Source of the DNA: Odobenus rosmarus divergens
Lineage: Eukaryota > Chordata > Mammalia > Carnivora > Odobenidae
Length of the DNA stretch: 64,000 nucleotides
Direction: 5' to 3'
Assembly (NCBI RefSeq): GCF_000321225.1
Contig: NW_004450661.1
Location: forward strand, 1,939,901-2,003,900
Below are positions 10,252 through 20,399 of this stretch, piece by piece. Both the position numbers and the translations under genes were made by a program. The first letter of the stretch is position 1, and the number at the start of each line of letters is the position of its first letter. The notes under the pieces were generated by a model that made no database searches, was not told the origin of the DNA, and was given only the letters and a program-made list of their open reading frames with translations.

Positions 10252-10400
10252 AACGACAGATGCAGTACATCTTGATGAGCACTGAGTACTGATGTACAGA
10301 ATCACCGAATCGCTATATGGTACACCTGAAACTACAGAACACTGTATGTTAACTATACTGGAATTAAAATGTAAAACTTAATTTAAAAAATCAAGGTTAA
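10252..10400 (+). mobile_element. Older LINE-1 3' end
   Basis: The pattern GATGAGCACTGAGTACTGATG, TATGGTACACCTGAAACTAC, GTATGTTAACTATACTGGAA, TTAAAAT-poly-A is the 3' tip of an older carnivore L1. It is shared with 37755-37868 and 40637-40774. Confidence 0.85.
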
Positions 10401-10984
10401 AAAAAAGAATGACAGATGCTATTCTTATCTCTAATTATTTGTGTTGAAGTCTCATCTCTTTCTAAGAGATGGCACAGAAGTTGTGTGACATTGCTGAGAG
10501 TAAACAGTAAGCCTGCCAGGAAATTACCTTCAATCCCAGAAGAAGGCTGATGCCCTTTGGCAGAGTCCAAGTGGAGCCAGACAAAATTCTCATCCTCCAA
10601 CACCCCTCAGTTTACTGTAGTGTGAAAGAATTCCCCTCCTGCATCCTTCCTTTCCAACAGTCCTTCCTCCTACCACTTCCCAAAAAGGACTCTAGACTAC
10701 AGCCACCCTAAACTTGAAGAACACATACCAGGCACAGTACTCGCATAGTGAAAACAAAGAGGAGAAACATACACCGCTGCCCCTGAGGAGCCAAGGTCTT
10801 GGAGGAGAGACAGTACTACATGAATCGTGGTACAGAAAGACAAAGAAAGGCAAATCCTACAAAGACAAAGGATGAAGGTTTGGTGGTAACACAGACAGCC
10901 AGGCAGACATGCTGGCTGCTGAAAGCAACAAATAAATCAATGAAGCAGATCCTGGGGAGGCAGGAAAAGCTTGACTCACTGCTT
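10401..10984. other. No recognised feature
   Basis: Nothing identifiable between the old L1 end and the next L2. Open frames here are short and without domain signals. Confidence 0.45.
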
Positions 10985-11622
10985 GTGCCTGAGGTCAGGA
11001 CCCTCATCATCTCTTATCTGGACAATTCCAAAAGCCTCCTAAATGGGTCTCCCTGCCTCCAAGCTTACTTCATCTATTCTAGCCCATTCTCTACAACACC
11101 TGCTTAAAATCCTTCAATGACACCAAGCCAACTGCAGAAGCCAACATTCCTTACCATGACCTGTAGTGTTCTATATGATTTAAATCCCGTTCACCTCTCT
11201 GGCTTCTCTTCTTCTAAACCCAAGGTCACACAGAAGTTCTTGGTGGTCCCCAAAGACTCCGTGCTCTCAAATATATCTGCACCTTCATTCAAGGTGTTCC
11301 TTTTGTCCAGAACATCTCCCTTGTCTCAATCTGATGAACTCCCATTCATTCCTAGAGTCTCAGTTCCCCAACAAAGCTTTTCTGGACAGCTCCTAGGTTG
11401 GGTTAGTCACCCATCCCCTGTGTTCCCCAAACACACGGTACTTAGCCCTCTTAGAGCATTTAATCATACTGCTTGCATTTATCACTGTGTTTTTATCTCT
11501 GTGACTCCCCAAACTCAGATTGTGAATTCTTAAGAGCAGGAAGTTCATGATCTTTGTATCACCAAAGGTTTCCTCGGCACCCGGAACACAACAGGGACTC
11601 AGTGAATGCTTTTGGTTCATCA
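10985..11622 (+). mobile_element. LINE-2 fragment, near 3' end
   Basis: L2 hallmarks appear in order: CTCATCATCTCTTATCTGGA, GCCTCCTAAATGGGTCTCCC, CTGCTTAAAATCCTTCAATG, TAGAGCATTTAATCATACTG, AGAGCAGGAAGTTCATGATC, GGGACTCAGTGAATG. Open frames in this interval (11117-11533) are degenerate L2 text and not a gene. Confidence 0.82.
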
Positions 11623-11784
11623 AAATATTGATCTAGAACCCCATGACATAGGAGGGGAAAAACGAATAAAAGGAAAAGGAAAAAAAGTTAAATTTTATTC
11701 TCTCACTTCAGGCTGGATAACCAGAATCAAGTCACTTAATCAGGTTTCTCACATGACACTGATGATTAAGAGGCCACACAGGGT

Positions 11785-12030
11785 AGCGGGAAGTTCAGGA
11801 ACCTTGGAATCAGCCATGCCTAGAAAGGAATCCTTTGCCTTAGTCCTTATCAGCTATGTGATTTAGGGAAAATGATTTAGCCCCTTGTTGACTCAGTTTC
11901 CACACCTGGAAATGGGGACAACATAGCATGTAATCAACAGAGTTATGGAGAGGATTAAATGAGCTAGTTCTTGGAAAACATTGAGAAGAGACTCCTTCAC
12001 ATCGTCAGCAATTAGTAAACGCCAAATATT
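11785..12030 (+). repeat. MIR SINE
   Basis: A near full-length MIR: CTTGGAATCAGCCATGCCTAG, TATCAGCTATGTGATTTAGG, TGACTCAGTTTCCACACCTG, GAGAGGATTAAATGAGCTAG. Confidence 0.85.
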
Positions 12031-12454
12031 GTTGTTGTTGCTGTTACTGCTTTTTGAAAATGCTTTGTAAAGAGCTAAACAAATTTCTGTGATCTTAAAA
12101 ATAAAATAGCATTTTCAGAAGTCTTTTTAGGTTGACAGCAGGGAAAGTCTCTTGAGAGCTATAAGAGAATAACTTTATGTCAAATTAGACTCCCATTTTA
12201 AAGTAATAGCCTACTTAATTTCATTTAGAAATATTCTGGTATCTTTTAAAACTCCAAAGATAGACTTCAAAAGAAATATTTTGTATTCATAGTGGAGGAA
12301 ATTGCCTTGGCACTTGTAGGCTGGCTTCTGACGTGTCGGTGCACATGAAGAATCACTTGACAGCCTGTCTAAAGGAGGATCTACCCAGAATAAAGAAAAG
12401 GTCCCAGCACCTGTGAATAAGCTAACCAGGGCTGGGAGAGTGAGGGGTGTTTCG

Positions 12455-12472
12455 GGGGGGGTGTGGGGGGGG

Positions 12473-12505
<33 letters not shown>

Positions 12506-12518
12506 TGTGGGTGTGTGT
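12455..12518 (+). repeat. G-run plus (TG)n microsatellite
   Basis: Two runs of 8-9 guanines separated by GTGT lead directly into about 22 TG dinucleotides with a few interruptions. G-runs of this kind can form G-quadruplexes and TG tracts can form Z-DNA. Minus-strand open frames here (His-Thr repeats) are translations of the microsatellite. Confidence 0.95.
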
Positions 12519-14960
12519 TCTGATATCTTCTGAAAAGTTTCTCCAGGAAGTATCTGAAGACGTATTTATTTTTCTCAGTCTGTGACCACATGGGTCAGAG
12601 AAGAGATGTCTCTCCTCTGTAGCATGAAGGCATTAGGGCACTTTTCTTTCAGTCAAGGCAATATACACCCCTTAGCTAGTGGCTCTGGGGCTTTTCTTTC
12701 ACAAAAAGCAGCCAAGATCTAAAACAAAAAGTAAGAAACAAAATACCCAGCAGGTGTTCTCCTGACCATTTCCAGTCTTTGAGAGGGGTAAATGAAGGAC
12801 CAGGAAAAGGAAATATATTACAAAGGACAAGAGAAAAGAAAAGAAGGGAGGGGAAACAACCCCGAACCTTGAAAACCAGCCCAGGCTGGGGCTGTTTCCC
12901 ACAACTGTTCGCATACATGCCCCCGAGCAAGGCAGGAGGAACCCTCAGGGGTAATAAGGCTCTCCCCTGCACCCCATCAGGAGACGACAAAATGGAAATG
13001 GTAACATCACACCAGGTGGGCCGGGGATGAGATACCAGGGAGAACTTGCTTCTAGCGTTTTGCAAAGTCAGGGTTGGAGTCTTCTCCTGAGAGGCTGCAG
13101 AGAAAGTTAAGGCTCTGTTTTCAAGAGATGATGTAGAGGCCAGGGGATGGTCCCGGCCAATATCCAAAGTTCTCTGTAGAGCTATCATTTCAGACACAAA
13201 AGGCCCCTTAGGTCTCCTAAACTTACAGCGGCCTCCCCGCTACAGTTTAAATAACAAAACTCAAACAAATTACAAGCTCACCGAAACCATCAGGAGGAAT
13301 GATGCCATGGTTTACACCACTGGTAAGCACACTTCTAATGAGGACAAACCCGTGGTTTTGAATCCTGTGTTGGCCTGTTACCTCTCTCCCCATAAATGGA
13401 CACCAGGCCAGCTGTCCTGAAAATGTAGGCCAGTAAATAAAAAGGAGCTCAGGCAAAACAGAATTAGCATCTGCAAAAATCTGTCCTTGCTACTTAAAAA
13501 AAAAAAAAGTTTGAAATCTGGACCCCCAAAATGGTCAGTCAGTAATGGGCCAACACGTGAGGCTGTTTCCTGTTAAACACCAGTCAAGGATGTAAGAGAT
13601 TCATTAGCTTATGCCTCACCCTCCTCCCAGCTACACTCATCTCCATTTAGTTACATGCATGTGTAACTGGCCTCTTCTACGAGGGAGCCATGGTGGTTCA
13701 GTATCATTTTAACACTGTAACAGACCAGCCTCCAAGGTCCCCTGTAAGACCCAGAGACCAGAAGCTCCCACCTGGTTTCTTCCAGGACAAAGCTTCTGCG
13801 ATCCTCTGCACTGTAAATAGAGCCACCAGGGAACAGGGAATGTAGTTTACTCCCTGCACAGTGAAGCTGACTTTTAGAATATGAGTCAGGCTGGGAAAAA
13901 TAATAATTAATCGTGAGAGAGTGATTTTTACTCCCCTATAAAGCTAGATCAGATGTAGATGTTCTTAAAACTATGGAAGAAATTTGCCTATTTCTTTCCG
14001 CCACCCACTGTGTCATGCTAACCAACCTTCTTGGGCATAGGGAAAAGGTCACAGAGCCATGAAGATCCAGCATCTTGAATCTATGTTGGAATAGTAGCTG
14101 CTAACATGTTATACCCCAAGGCTTCTACAATCTCTTCTCTTATCTTAATACAGGGGAAATTGCCCCCAGTAGGCTTTTCCCCTGTATGTATCAAAAGGCT
14201 TTTCTTCTAAGAACCATTGAATCTACAAGTGCAACCAACCCTAGTGTATTGTAAATAGGACCAGAATATAAGCACCATGGGGTGGGGTGGGGAGGAGGTC
14301 CTTGGACAAGGATTTTCAAATCCCCATGCACACACTCTATTTGGGATTGAGAAATATATGTGAGATGACAGGATGCAAGAGAATCCTGAAAACTTCTGAT
14401 AAACAGGGTTTAAATAGGATACAACATGAGCTCCTTCTTTAACAAATTTCTCCAAAGAACAAACTTCTCCCCACTGAGTGTTCTAATTCCCTTACTGAAG
14501 GCTGGCTAGGGACACCGACCCAACATGCGCCTACTCAGGAAATCTAACATACTTCCAACTTTGGCTTTGTCTCCACCAGCTCTGGATTTCCCATTTGCTC
14601 CGTTAGCCAAAAATAGTGCGAGGGCACGAGAGCACATTGCTTTCTCTCCTACCATGACCAGAAACACATAAGAGCTTAATTATCTAGATAAGATACTAAT
14701 GTAATCCTTGGAAATAATAATACTCTACAGCATTCCACCTTAATAAGGGGTAAAATATAAAAAGTGTTCTCTAAAAAAAAAAAAACTGAACTCATCGTTG
14801 ACAGACAAGAAGAGGATTTTTCTAGGTTGGCAGATGGACAAGAACACAGATGGCGAGGGATTGAGCTAACAAATGGACATGAGGAAAGATACCTATAATA
14901 CTCTAACCAAAGGTACAATGCTTTAATGAGGTGATTCTTCAGGGATGGCGGGGGGAATTC
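12519..14960. other. Unique-looking non-coding stretch with no recognised repeat
   Basis: About 2.4 kb without a repeat I recognise, which is unusual for this window. A 173-codon minus-strand frame (12676-13197) has no domain, and a 71-codon frame lies inside the same interval. An AP-1 consensus TGAGTCA (13882-13888) lies 15 bp from TAATTA (13904-13909). The near-palindrome GTTACATGCATGTGTAAC lies at about 13652-13671. Low repeat density is compatible with constrained non-coding sequence, but that cannot be shown here. Confidence 0.45.
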
Positions 14961-14964
14961 AAAT

Positions 14965-15085
14965 TCGACTAACACTTACTGAGTGGTTACTAAGGTGTGG
15001 GGCACAGGGCTAGCACCTCTAATCATGATATTTATTACTCATACCACCCTTGTGTGGTGTTACTATTTACAGATTTCAGGTGACA
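14965..15085 (-). repeat. MIR SINE fragment, antisense
   Basis: The antisense MIR start is recognisable: CTAACACTTACTGAGTGGTT, GGGCACAGGGCTAGCACCTC, CATACCACCCTTGTGTGGTG, TACTATTTACAGATTTCAGG. Confidence 0.75.
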
Positions 15086-16085
15086 AAATAGCTGGCGTTT
15101 AAGTAAGACAAGATGAAAAAACCCTCAGTGATGATGAGGTTGATAACTCTGAGACACTGCAAGAACCCCAAGGAGTTACTGTTCCCCATCTGGGGATGAT
15201 TGCCCCACAATGAACCCACATCCCCTCATTCATTACATGTATTAACAAGTCAACAAGCCAGAGTGAAGGAGAAAGTAGATTTTCCTCTAAAATGCCATAA
15301 TGAAACAAATAAGGAATGTAGCCTGAAAAATATTCAGGATCATCCAATATGGACCTATCACCAGACCTGAGAAGGTAGGGAGAGCTCTTGGAAGAAGAGA
15401 GAAAAAGGGATGATATAACAGTACATCAACTGTCTGGGGCAGCGCTCTGCTTCTTCTCAGGCTAAATTAATGTGCTTGCAAGAAATATGCAAGTGGCATT
15501 TCTAGACCACTGGACAACTCTGATAGACCATTAATGGTGCTAACAGCGCTCAGTGCTCCATGATGCTGAGCAATCACCATCAGGAAATGGACCCCCTGGA
15601 GCACCCTGTTGTATAATTTATTAGGAAACTAACCACTAAGATGCAGGTGGAGAGACCAAGCTAACCATCTGACAAATGTTTATGCTCCCCCTCCCATTCT
15701 TGCTGAACACTGATCTTTCTATTCTCTAACTCTACTCGGGTAACTGTTATCAGCCAATCTTTGGGTTGGAATCCCTATGTGTCTGCAATAAAGTGTCCCA
15801 GCACCTGACATACTGGAGATGAACTACCTGTAAGTGGATATTATTTGACCTCTATGTGTTCTTATATCTTGGCCTACACTAGGGTAGTCCTGGGGAGGTC
15901 ATGGCTAATTGAAAATAACCAAAAGACAGTGTTTACCAGAGAGTCACAAGACCACATTCATTCAATACGTGTGTGCATGAAGAAGCACTGCATTAATATT
16001 CACATTTACTATCAGCGATGGAAGGCAATTGTTTACTATCTGTAATCACATTTTGTTTTAGGAGCACATTTACTACAATGTCACC
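15086..16085. other. No recognised feature
   Basis: Nothing identifiable. The interval 15600-15830 has an AATAAAG (15788-15794) and pyrimidine-rich text reminiscent of an LTR, but no second copy or terminal repeat was found. Confidence 0.4.
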
Positions 16086-16094
16086 TATTTTATC

Positions 16095-16238
16095 TCTTTT
16101 TTTTCCTTCTTCTTTTTAAGTGGGCTCCACACTGGGTGTGGAGCCCAACGCAGGGCTTGAACTCACAACTCTGAGATCAAGACCTGGGCTGAGATCAAGA
16201 GTCAGACGCTTAACTGACTGAGCCACCCAGGCACCCCG
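16095..16238 (-). mobile_element. Can-SINE, antisense, short old form
   Basis: On the minus strand: GGGGTGCCTGGGTGGCTCAG, TCAGTTAAGCGTCTGACTCT, CAGCCCAGGTCTTGATCTCA, then CCCACACCCAGTGTGGAGCC and an A-rich tail. The CT-rich segment of young copies is absent. The target duplication TATTTTATC lies at 16086-16094 and 16239-16247. Confidence 0.93.
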
Positions 16239-16247
16239 TATTTTATC

Positions 16248-16639
16248 CCCCTTTAAAAGCATAAACATGTTAAGGAGACAACTTGCCTCCCACTTCTACC
16301 TCACATACAGCCCTGTTTCAGAACCAGCTACCTTGTCCAGATGAATAGCAATTGACTCAGAGTACGTAAAGAATAATAAGGATTTGGTAGTTCAATAAGG
16401 CTTATGTAAGTATATCATCTAGAAATTTGTTTTCCAACAGGTAATGATTCAGTGATGAGACCACAAAGAAGGACTTATGTTAAACCCATTTTTATCAACC
16501 CCTTCAGCAGCATCTGATGCCATTAGGGATTTCCAGCAAGCCAAGTTGCAATTTCTTTTTTGCTTCAGCTGGCTTTTTGTTAAAATCAACCTGCTGGGCC
16601 AAGGGAAAAAAACACTTTGCTGATAAAATAAAACAATGT
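16248..16639. other. No recognised feature
   Basis: Short unassigned interval between two SINEs. No coding or repeat signal is visible. Confidence 0.45.
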
Positions 16640-16828
16640 GGGGTGCCTGGGTGGCTCAGATGGTTAGGCGTCTGCCTTCGGCTCGGGTCATGATCCCAGG
16701 GTCCTGGGATCGAGTCCCGCATCGGGGTCCCTGCTCCTTGGGAGCCTGCTTCTCCCTCTGCTTCTCTCTCTCTCTCTCTCCCTCTGTCTCTCATGAATAA
16801 ATAAATAAAATCTTTAAAAAAAAAAAAA
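16640..16828 (+). mobile_element. Can-SINE
   Basis: A full-length element from GGGGTGCCTGGGTGGCTCAG to AATAAATAAATAAAATCTTT-poly-A, with a long CT microsatellite in the middle. The imperfect target duplication is ATAAAACAATGT (16627-16638) against ATAAGACAATGT (16828-16839). Confidence 0.95.
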
Positions 16829-17089
16829 TAAGACAATGTATGTGAAAGCTCCTAACCCTGTTCCTGGCATAAAATTGGCACTGAAACACAAATCCCCTCT
16901 TTTCTCCCATCTCTCGCCTTGCATGCAGATCATTGTCTTATTGATTTTGCTAATTCATAAAGTAAGTGGGAATGGGAAGACTTACAAAGCATGTGTGTGG
17001 GCTAGCAAATTTAGGCACTGGAGAACGTGGCGAATGAGTTTAAAACCCACTGGAGTTATCAGCATTGATTTTCCAAACTATGTCTCTAC

Positions 17090-17180
17090 ATGTTTGACTC
17101 CATTCAACAAACATTTATACTGTGCTAGGGAATACAGGGTTGAAAAAACATGGACCCTGCCTCATGTGCTCACAAAACCA
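17090..17180 (+). repeat. Fragment of an ancient mammal-wide repeat (family uncertain)
   Basis: CCATTCAACAAACATTTATAC, GTGCTAGGGAATACAGGGTTG and GGACCCTGCCTCATGTGCTC follow the pattern 'ATTGAGCACCTACTATGTGC ... GGGGATACAGCAGTGAAC ... CCCTGCCCTCATGGAGC'. The same pattern is seen at 20035, 21966, 27690 and 50497. Confidence 0.6.
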
Positions 17181-17408
17181 CAGGGAAGCAGCTTCCAGAT
17201 GCACATTTGGAGGGATGCAGGGAAGAAAAATGTCCTCTCCAGGACAAGAGTTTAATTAATGTAATTGAAGCATAATGAAACTAATTGTAGCATGCAAATA
17301 TTGCCAATTAACCCACACATGCCCAATTTTCCCACAAATTTAAAAATTACAGCCTTTTCCACTACAGAAGAAAGGCAAAGACAGTTGTCAACAAGAAAGG
17401 CAAGTTCT

Positions 17409-17527
17409 GGGGCACCTGGCTGGCTCAGTCAGTGTGGACTACACGACTCTTGATCTTGGGGTTGTAAGTTTGAGCCCCACATTGGGTGTAAAGAGTACTT
17501 AAAAAAATAAAATCTTAAAAAAAAAAA
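17409..17527 (+). mobile_element. Can-SINE, short old form
   Basis: GGGGCACCTGGCTGGCTCAG, ACTCTTGATCTTGGGGTTGT and TTGAGCCCCACATTGGGTGT are followed directly by TTAAAAAAATAAAATCTTAA-poly-A, without a CT-rich middle. The flanking AGAAAGGCA on both sides is a plausible target duplication. Confidence 0.92.
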
Positions 17528-18198
17528 GAAAGGCATGTCATTTCCATATTTTTACGTGGGAAAGTCAAAAGATAAACCTGCCCCTCAAAATGCCGCTATG
17601 AGATAGGTACTAGATTTCAAAGCAAAATGACGAAATCTCATCATTTATGTACAGAGTAACACTTAATCCAAAATCTAAAATGACCTATTGTTCATGTCAT
17701 GGCTAATGAACAAATGTGGGCAACAGCAAAGAAGCATAATGAATGTCCCCATTAGGTAGGGTCAAGGTACTCCCACTGCAAATTGTAATCACTGATTAGA
17801 AGTGAAGTTTCATTAGGATCATCAGTGCCTATCAGGAAATTATAATATACTTAAATTTAAATTTCATCTTTTAACATCTCCCATAGGGACCTAAATTATG
17901 TCATTTTCATGCAATAGTCTTGTAACCCATGAACCTATAACCTCCTTTTCCCATTTTTTAGAAGTTTTTTTAGCATCTGCCTGGTGAGTAAGATGACCAG
18001 AAACCGAGTGAGATGGAAAGTAGTGATTCCCCAAGATCTAACAGTACAGGTCAGGGATGAAGAGTGGAAGAAGGAATAATAGGCTGGGCTGGACTCTGGG
18101 AGGCAACTGTCCTTGAAGATGAACACCAGTTATGATTGATGGGCAATCTCTACCTGAAGTACATTAAAAGTTGATAATGTCCACCTATGTGTTTAAGG
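17528..18198. other. No recognised feature
   Basis: AT-rich unassigned sequence with no coding or repeat signal I can name. Confidence 0.45.
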
Positions 18199-18278
18199 AT
18201 TGTTGAAGCAGAGGTGATTAGTTTGGGGAACAAATAAAAGCACTCAGAATAAAAAAAAAAAAAGAATTGTTGAAGCAG
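18199..18278 (+). mobile_element. Miniature processed retrocopy of an mRNA 3' end
   Basis: A 54 bp insert (18212-18265) is flanked by the perfect 13 bp direct repeat ATTGTTGAAGCAG (18199-18211 and 18266-18278). The insert has about 39 bp of unique sequence containing AATAAA (18233-18238). Twelve nucleotides after that comes a 13-base poly-A. Target duplication, canonical polyadenylation signal spacing and poly-A together are the signature of L1-mediated retrotransposition of a severely 5'-truncated mRNA. The source gene is not identified. Confidence 0.85.
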
Positions 18279-18289
18279 GAATGCCACAA

Positions 18290-18405
18290 AGCTACAGGTT
18301 CTGGGAAGGCAGAAGGCACATCTTAGGAATCTTAATACATTTTCCTCAGATGTAGCAAGGTACCTTTATAGATAGTAGACATTCAATAAATATTTGTTGA
18401 ATTAC
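18290..18405 (+). mobile_element. LINE-2-like 3' tail
   Basis: The end GTAGACATTCAATAAATATTTGTTGAATTAC is the usual L2 3' terminus. The preceding part is weakly L2-like. Confidence 0.6.
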
Positions 18406-18682
18406 ATTACTCAGTGCATGATTTCTCCTGCCTATTATTTTACACCTTAGAAGATGATGGGACACAGAGAATTTGGGGGCATAACTGATACAGATATTCT
18501 AAAGCTCATTCTCTCTCATTGGCTGGTTGGTCATATGGCTGCTTTCTCTTGACCCGTTGTCTTAATAAATTCAGTTCCATATGATAAGCATTTGAGTTGA
18601 GTTCTGTCAAGACTCAATAGTCCATATTAACCACCCAGTTCCTAGACCATTAATGCAAGAGTGATCTCTAGGCATCCCACCT

Positions 18683-19064
18683 TATTAGTCAGTTCAGGCT
18701 GTCAAAACAAATACCAAAGACTGGATGGCTTAAACAGCAGAAATTAATTTTCTCACAATGGTTGAAAAGTTGAAAAGTCCAAGATCAAAGTCCAGCAACA
18801 TTCTGTTTCTGTAGAGATCTCTCTTCCCGGCTTGCAGATGGCTACCTTCTTACATGGCCTTTCCTCAGTGCACATGCGTGGAGAGAGAGTATGAGAGATT
18901 GGCCTTTTTATAAGGCCACCAATCATATCATATTAGGATCCCATCCTTATGAGCTCATTTAACCCTAATTACTTCCTAAAAGCCCAATCCCCAAATACAG
19001 TCACACTGGAGGTTAGGATTTCCACATATGAATTTCAGAAGGATGCAATTAAGTCCATAGCATT
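18683..19064 (-). mobile_element. MaLR-type LTR (MST/MLT1 group), antisense
   Basis: Antisense ERVL-MaLR LTR text: ACCAAAGACTGGATGGCTTA, AACAGCAGAAATTAATTTTC, CTTGCAGATGGCTACCTTCT, ATATTAGGATCCCATCCTTA, CCAAATACAGTCACACTGGA, CACATATGAATTTCAGAAGG. It is an old copy of a non-autonomous retrovirus-like family with no coding capacity. Confidence 0.88.
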
Positions 19065-19520
19065 CCATCTCCAGCCCCCCAAAATTCATGTCCTTCTTGC
19101 ATGCAAAATACATTAATTCCATCCCCAAAGTCCCTAAAGCCTTAACTTATTCCAGCATCAATTCTAAAGTCTTAAGTCCAAAGTCTTGTCTAAACATCTT
19201 GTAGGTACAAGACCTAGCAAGGCAAATTAGCTTTTAAGTCCCATGAATAATCCTCTTTGGTTCAATACTCTGCCCCTAGGCCCACTGGGATGACAGTGTC
19301 AACCTCACAGGTCTAGATGGGGTTCCCACCCCTGAGCCTGTGACAAGACAGGGTCCCGCCACCATGGTTCTGCAGGGCAGTCCTACCACCAAGGCTTCAG
19401 GTAGTCCAAAGGCAAGAAAAGACCAATGCGGGGAAAAAGAAAAGAAAAGAAAAAAAAGAAGACCAATGTCCCAGCTCAATAAATAGAGAACAAGTCCTTA
19501 CTCATGGGACATGAGTCAAC
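19065..19520 (-). mobile_element. Probable MaLR internal sequence, antisense
   Basis: This adjoins the internal side of the antisense LTR. It carries text typical of MaLR internal regions: CAAAGTCCCTAAAGCCTTAAC, TTCCAGCATCAATTCTAAAG, GGTTCTGCAGGGCAGTCC. The placement (LTR left, internal right, both minus strand) is as expected for one element. No retroviral gene is recognisable. A 10 bp-duplicated, tail-only insertion lies inside at 19429-19458. Confidence 0.6.
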
Positions 19521-20034
19521 CTTTTTGTTCTATTTAGGTCATCCACACAGAGGAGGGCAATCTGCTTTACTCGGTATACTGATTCAAAGGTTAATTTCAA
19601 CCAAAATCACCCCCACAGACACACCTAGAATGTTGTCTGACCAAATGCATGGTCATCCAGTGGCCCAGTCAAATTGATGCATAAACTTGATGCCTTAAAT
19701 TTAACCATCACACTCACTTCCATGAATTCCCTTATAACACTAACATTCTTGGCCTCCTATAATAAGCCCCACAGCTAGAGCTGTTTTTGCAGGGATGGAA
19801 ATTAATTTGCATGGAGCAGTCAGGGCCATCTTCTCTGCCCCACCTTGTGAGTAATAGCATACATCTGTGAGGTGGATGGCCAGGGTACAGTCCGTAGCTA
19901 TGTGGCATTTTTTTTCTCTATGAAAAGTTAATTAGGTCCTTATGAGGCCCAAGCATGAAATTCTGACTTCATAATAAAAGACGATACTATAAAATACTGG
20001 TGCTTTCATTGCCAGTGCAGAGCATATGGCTGGT
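19521..20034. other. Unassigned, partly interspersed-repeat-like
   Basis: The stretch 19530-19712 (AGGTCATCCACACAGAGGAG, GGCAATCTGCTTTACTC, AACCATCACACT) resembles an abundant mammalian repeat, perhaps further retroelement internal sequence. I cannot name it. The remainder has no recognised feature. Confidence 0.4.
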
Positions 20035-20145
20035 GTTGCAGAGACCACAAAGAGCAGCAGTTCAGAGTTTCAAACCTTAAAGAACTTCGAGTTTCCAGGG
20101 GAGAGAAATGCACACAAGTAATTACAATTCAAGGCAGAGGGAAAT
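20035..20145 (+). repeat. Fragment of an ancient mammal-wide repeat (family uncertain)
   Basis: GGTGTTGCAGAGACCACAAAG, CTTAAAGAACTTCGAGTTTC and ACACAAGTAATTACAATTCA follow the same layout as 21966-22445. Confidence 0.45.
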
Positions 20146-20257
20146 TAAGAGGAAAAAAAATGTTTAAGTAGCATGCTAAAAGGCAATGCAAGATTACTTC
20201 CAGGTGGGAGGATATCAACTGCTTCTTTAGAAATGTGGGCATTGGCGCCTTGTCTTA

Positions 20258-20304
20258 TACATATATATACACATATGCATGTGTATTTTGTGTGTGTGTG
20301 TATT
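20258..20304 (+). repeat. AT/TG simple repeat
   Basis: Alternating purine-pyrimidine tract: ATACATATATATACACATATG followed by a (TG)n run. It is a candidate for cruciform or Z-DNA at most. Confidence 0.85.
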
Positions 20305-20399
20305 AACGTGCACATATTAAAATACACCTACGCTTGTAGAGAATTCTACAAACATTCTACTACATGGATACAATTCAGAATTAAAATATAACATAATTA

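Noticed and set aside
12676..13197. 173-codon minus-strand frame with hydrophobic segments
   Set aside because: A second minus-strand frame is open in the same place and the hydrophobicity comes from pyrimidine-rich DNA. No family is recognisable.
19358..19482. Perfect Kozak context GCCACCATGG opening a 40-codon frame
   Set aside because: The frame lies antisense in old MaLR internal sequence and ends in a tail-only insertion that supplies its Lys-rich part. There is no evidence of expression.
20258..20304. AT/TG tract as a functional cruciform
   Set aside because: It is short and interrupted. Such tracts are common and nothing adjacent supports a role.
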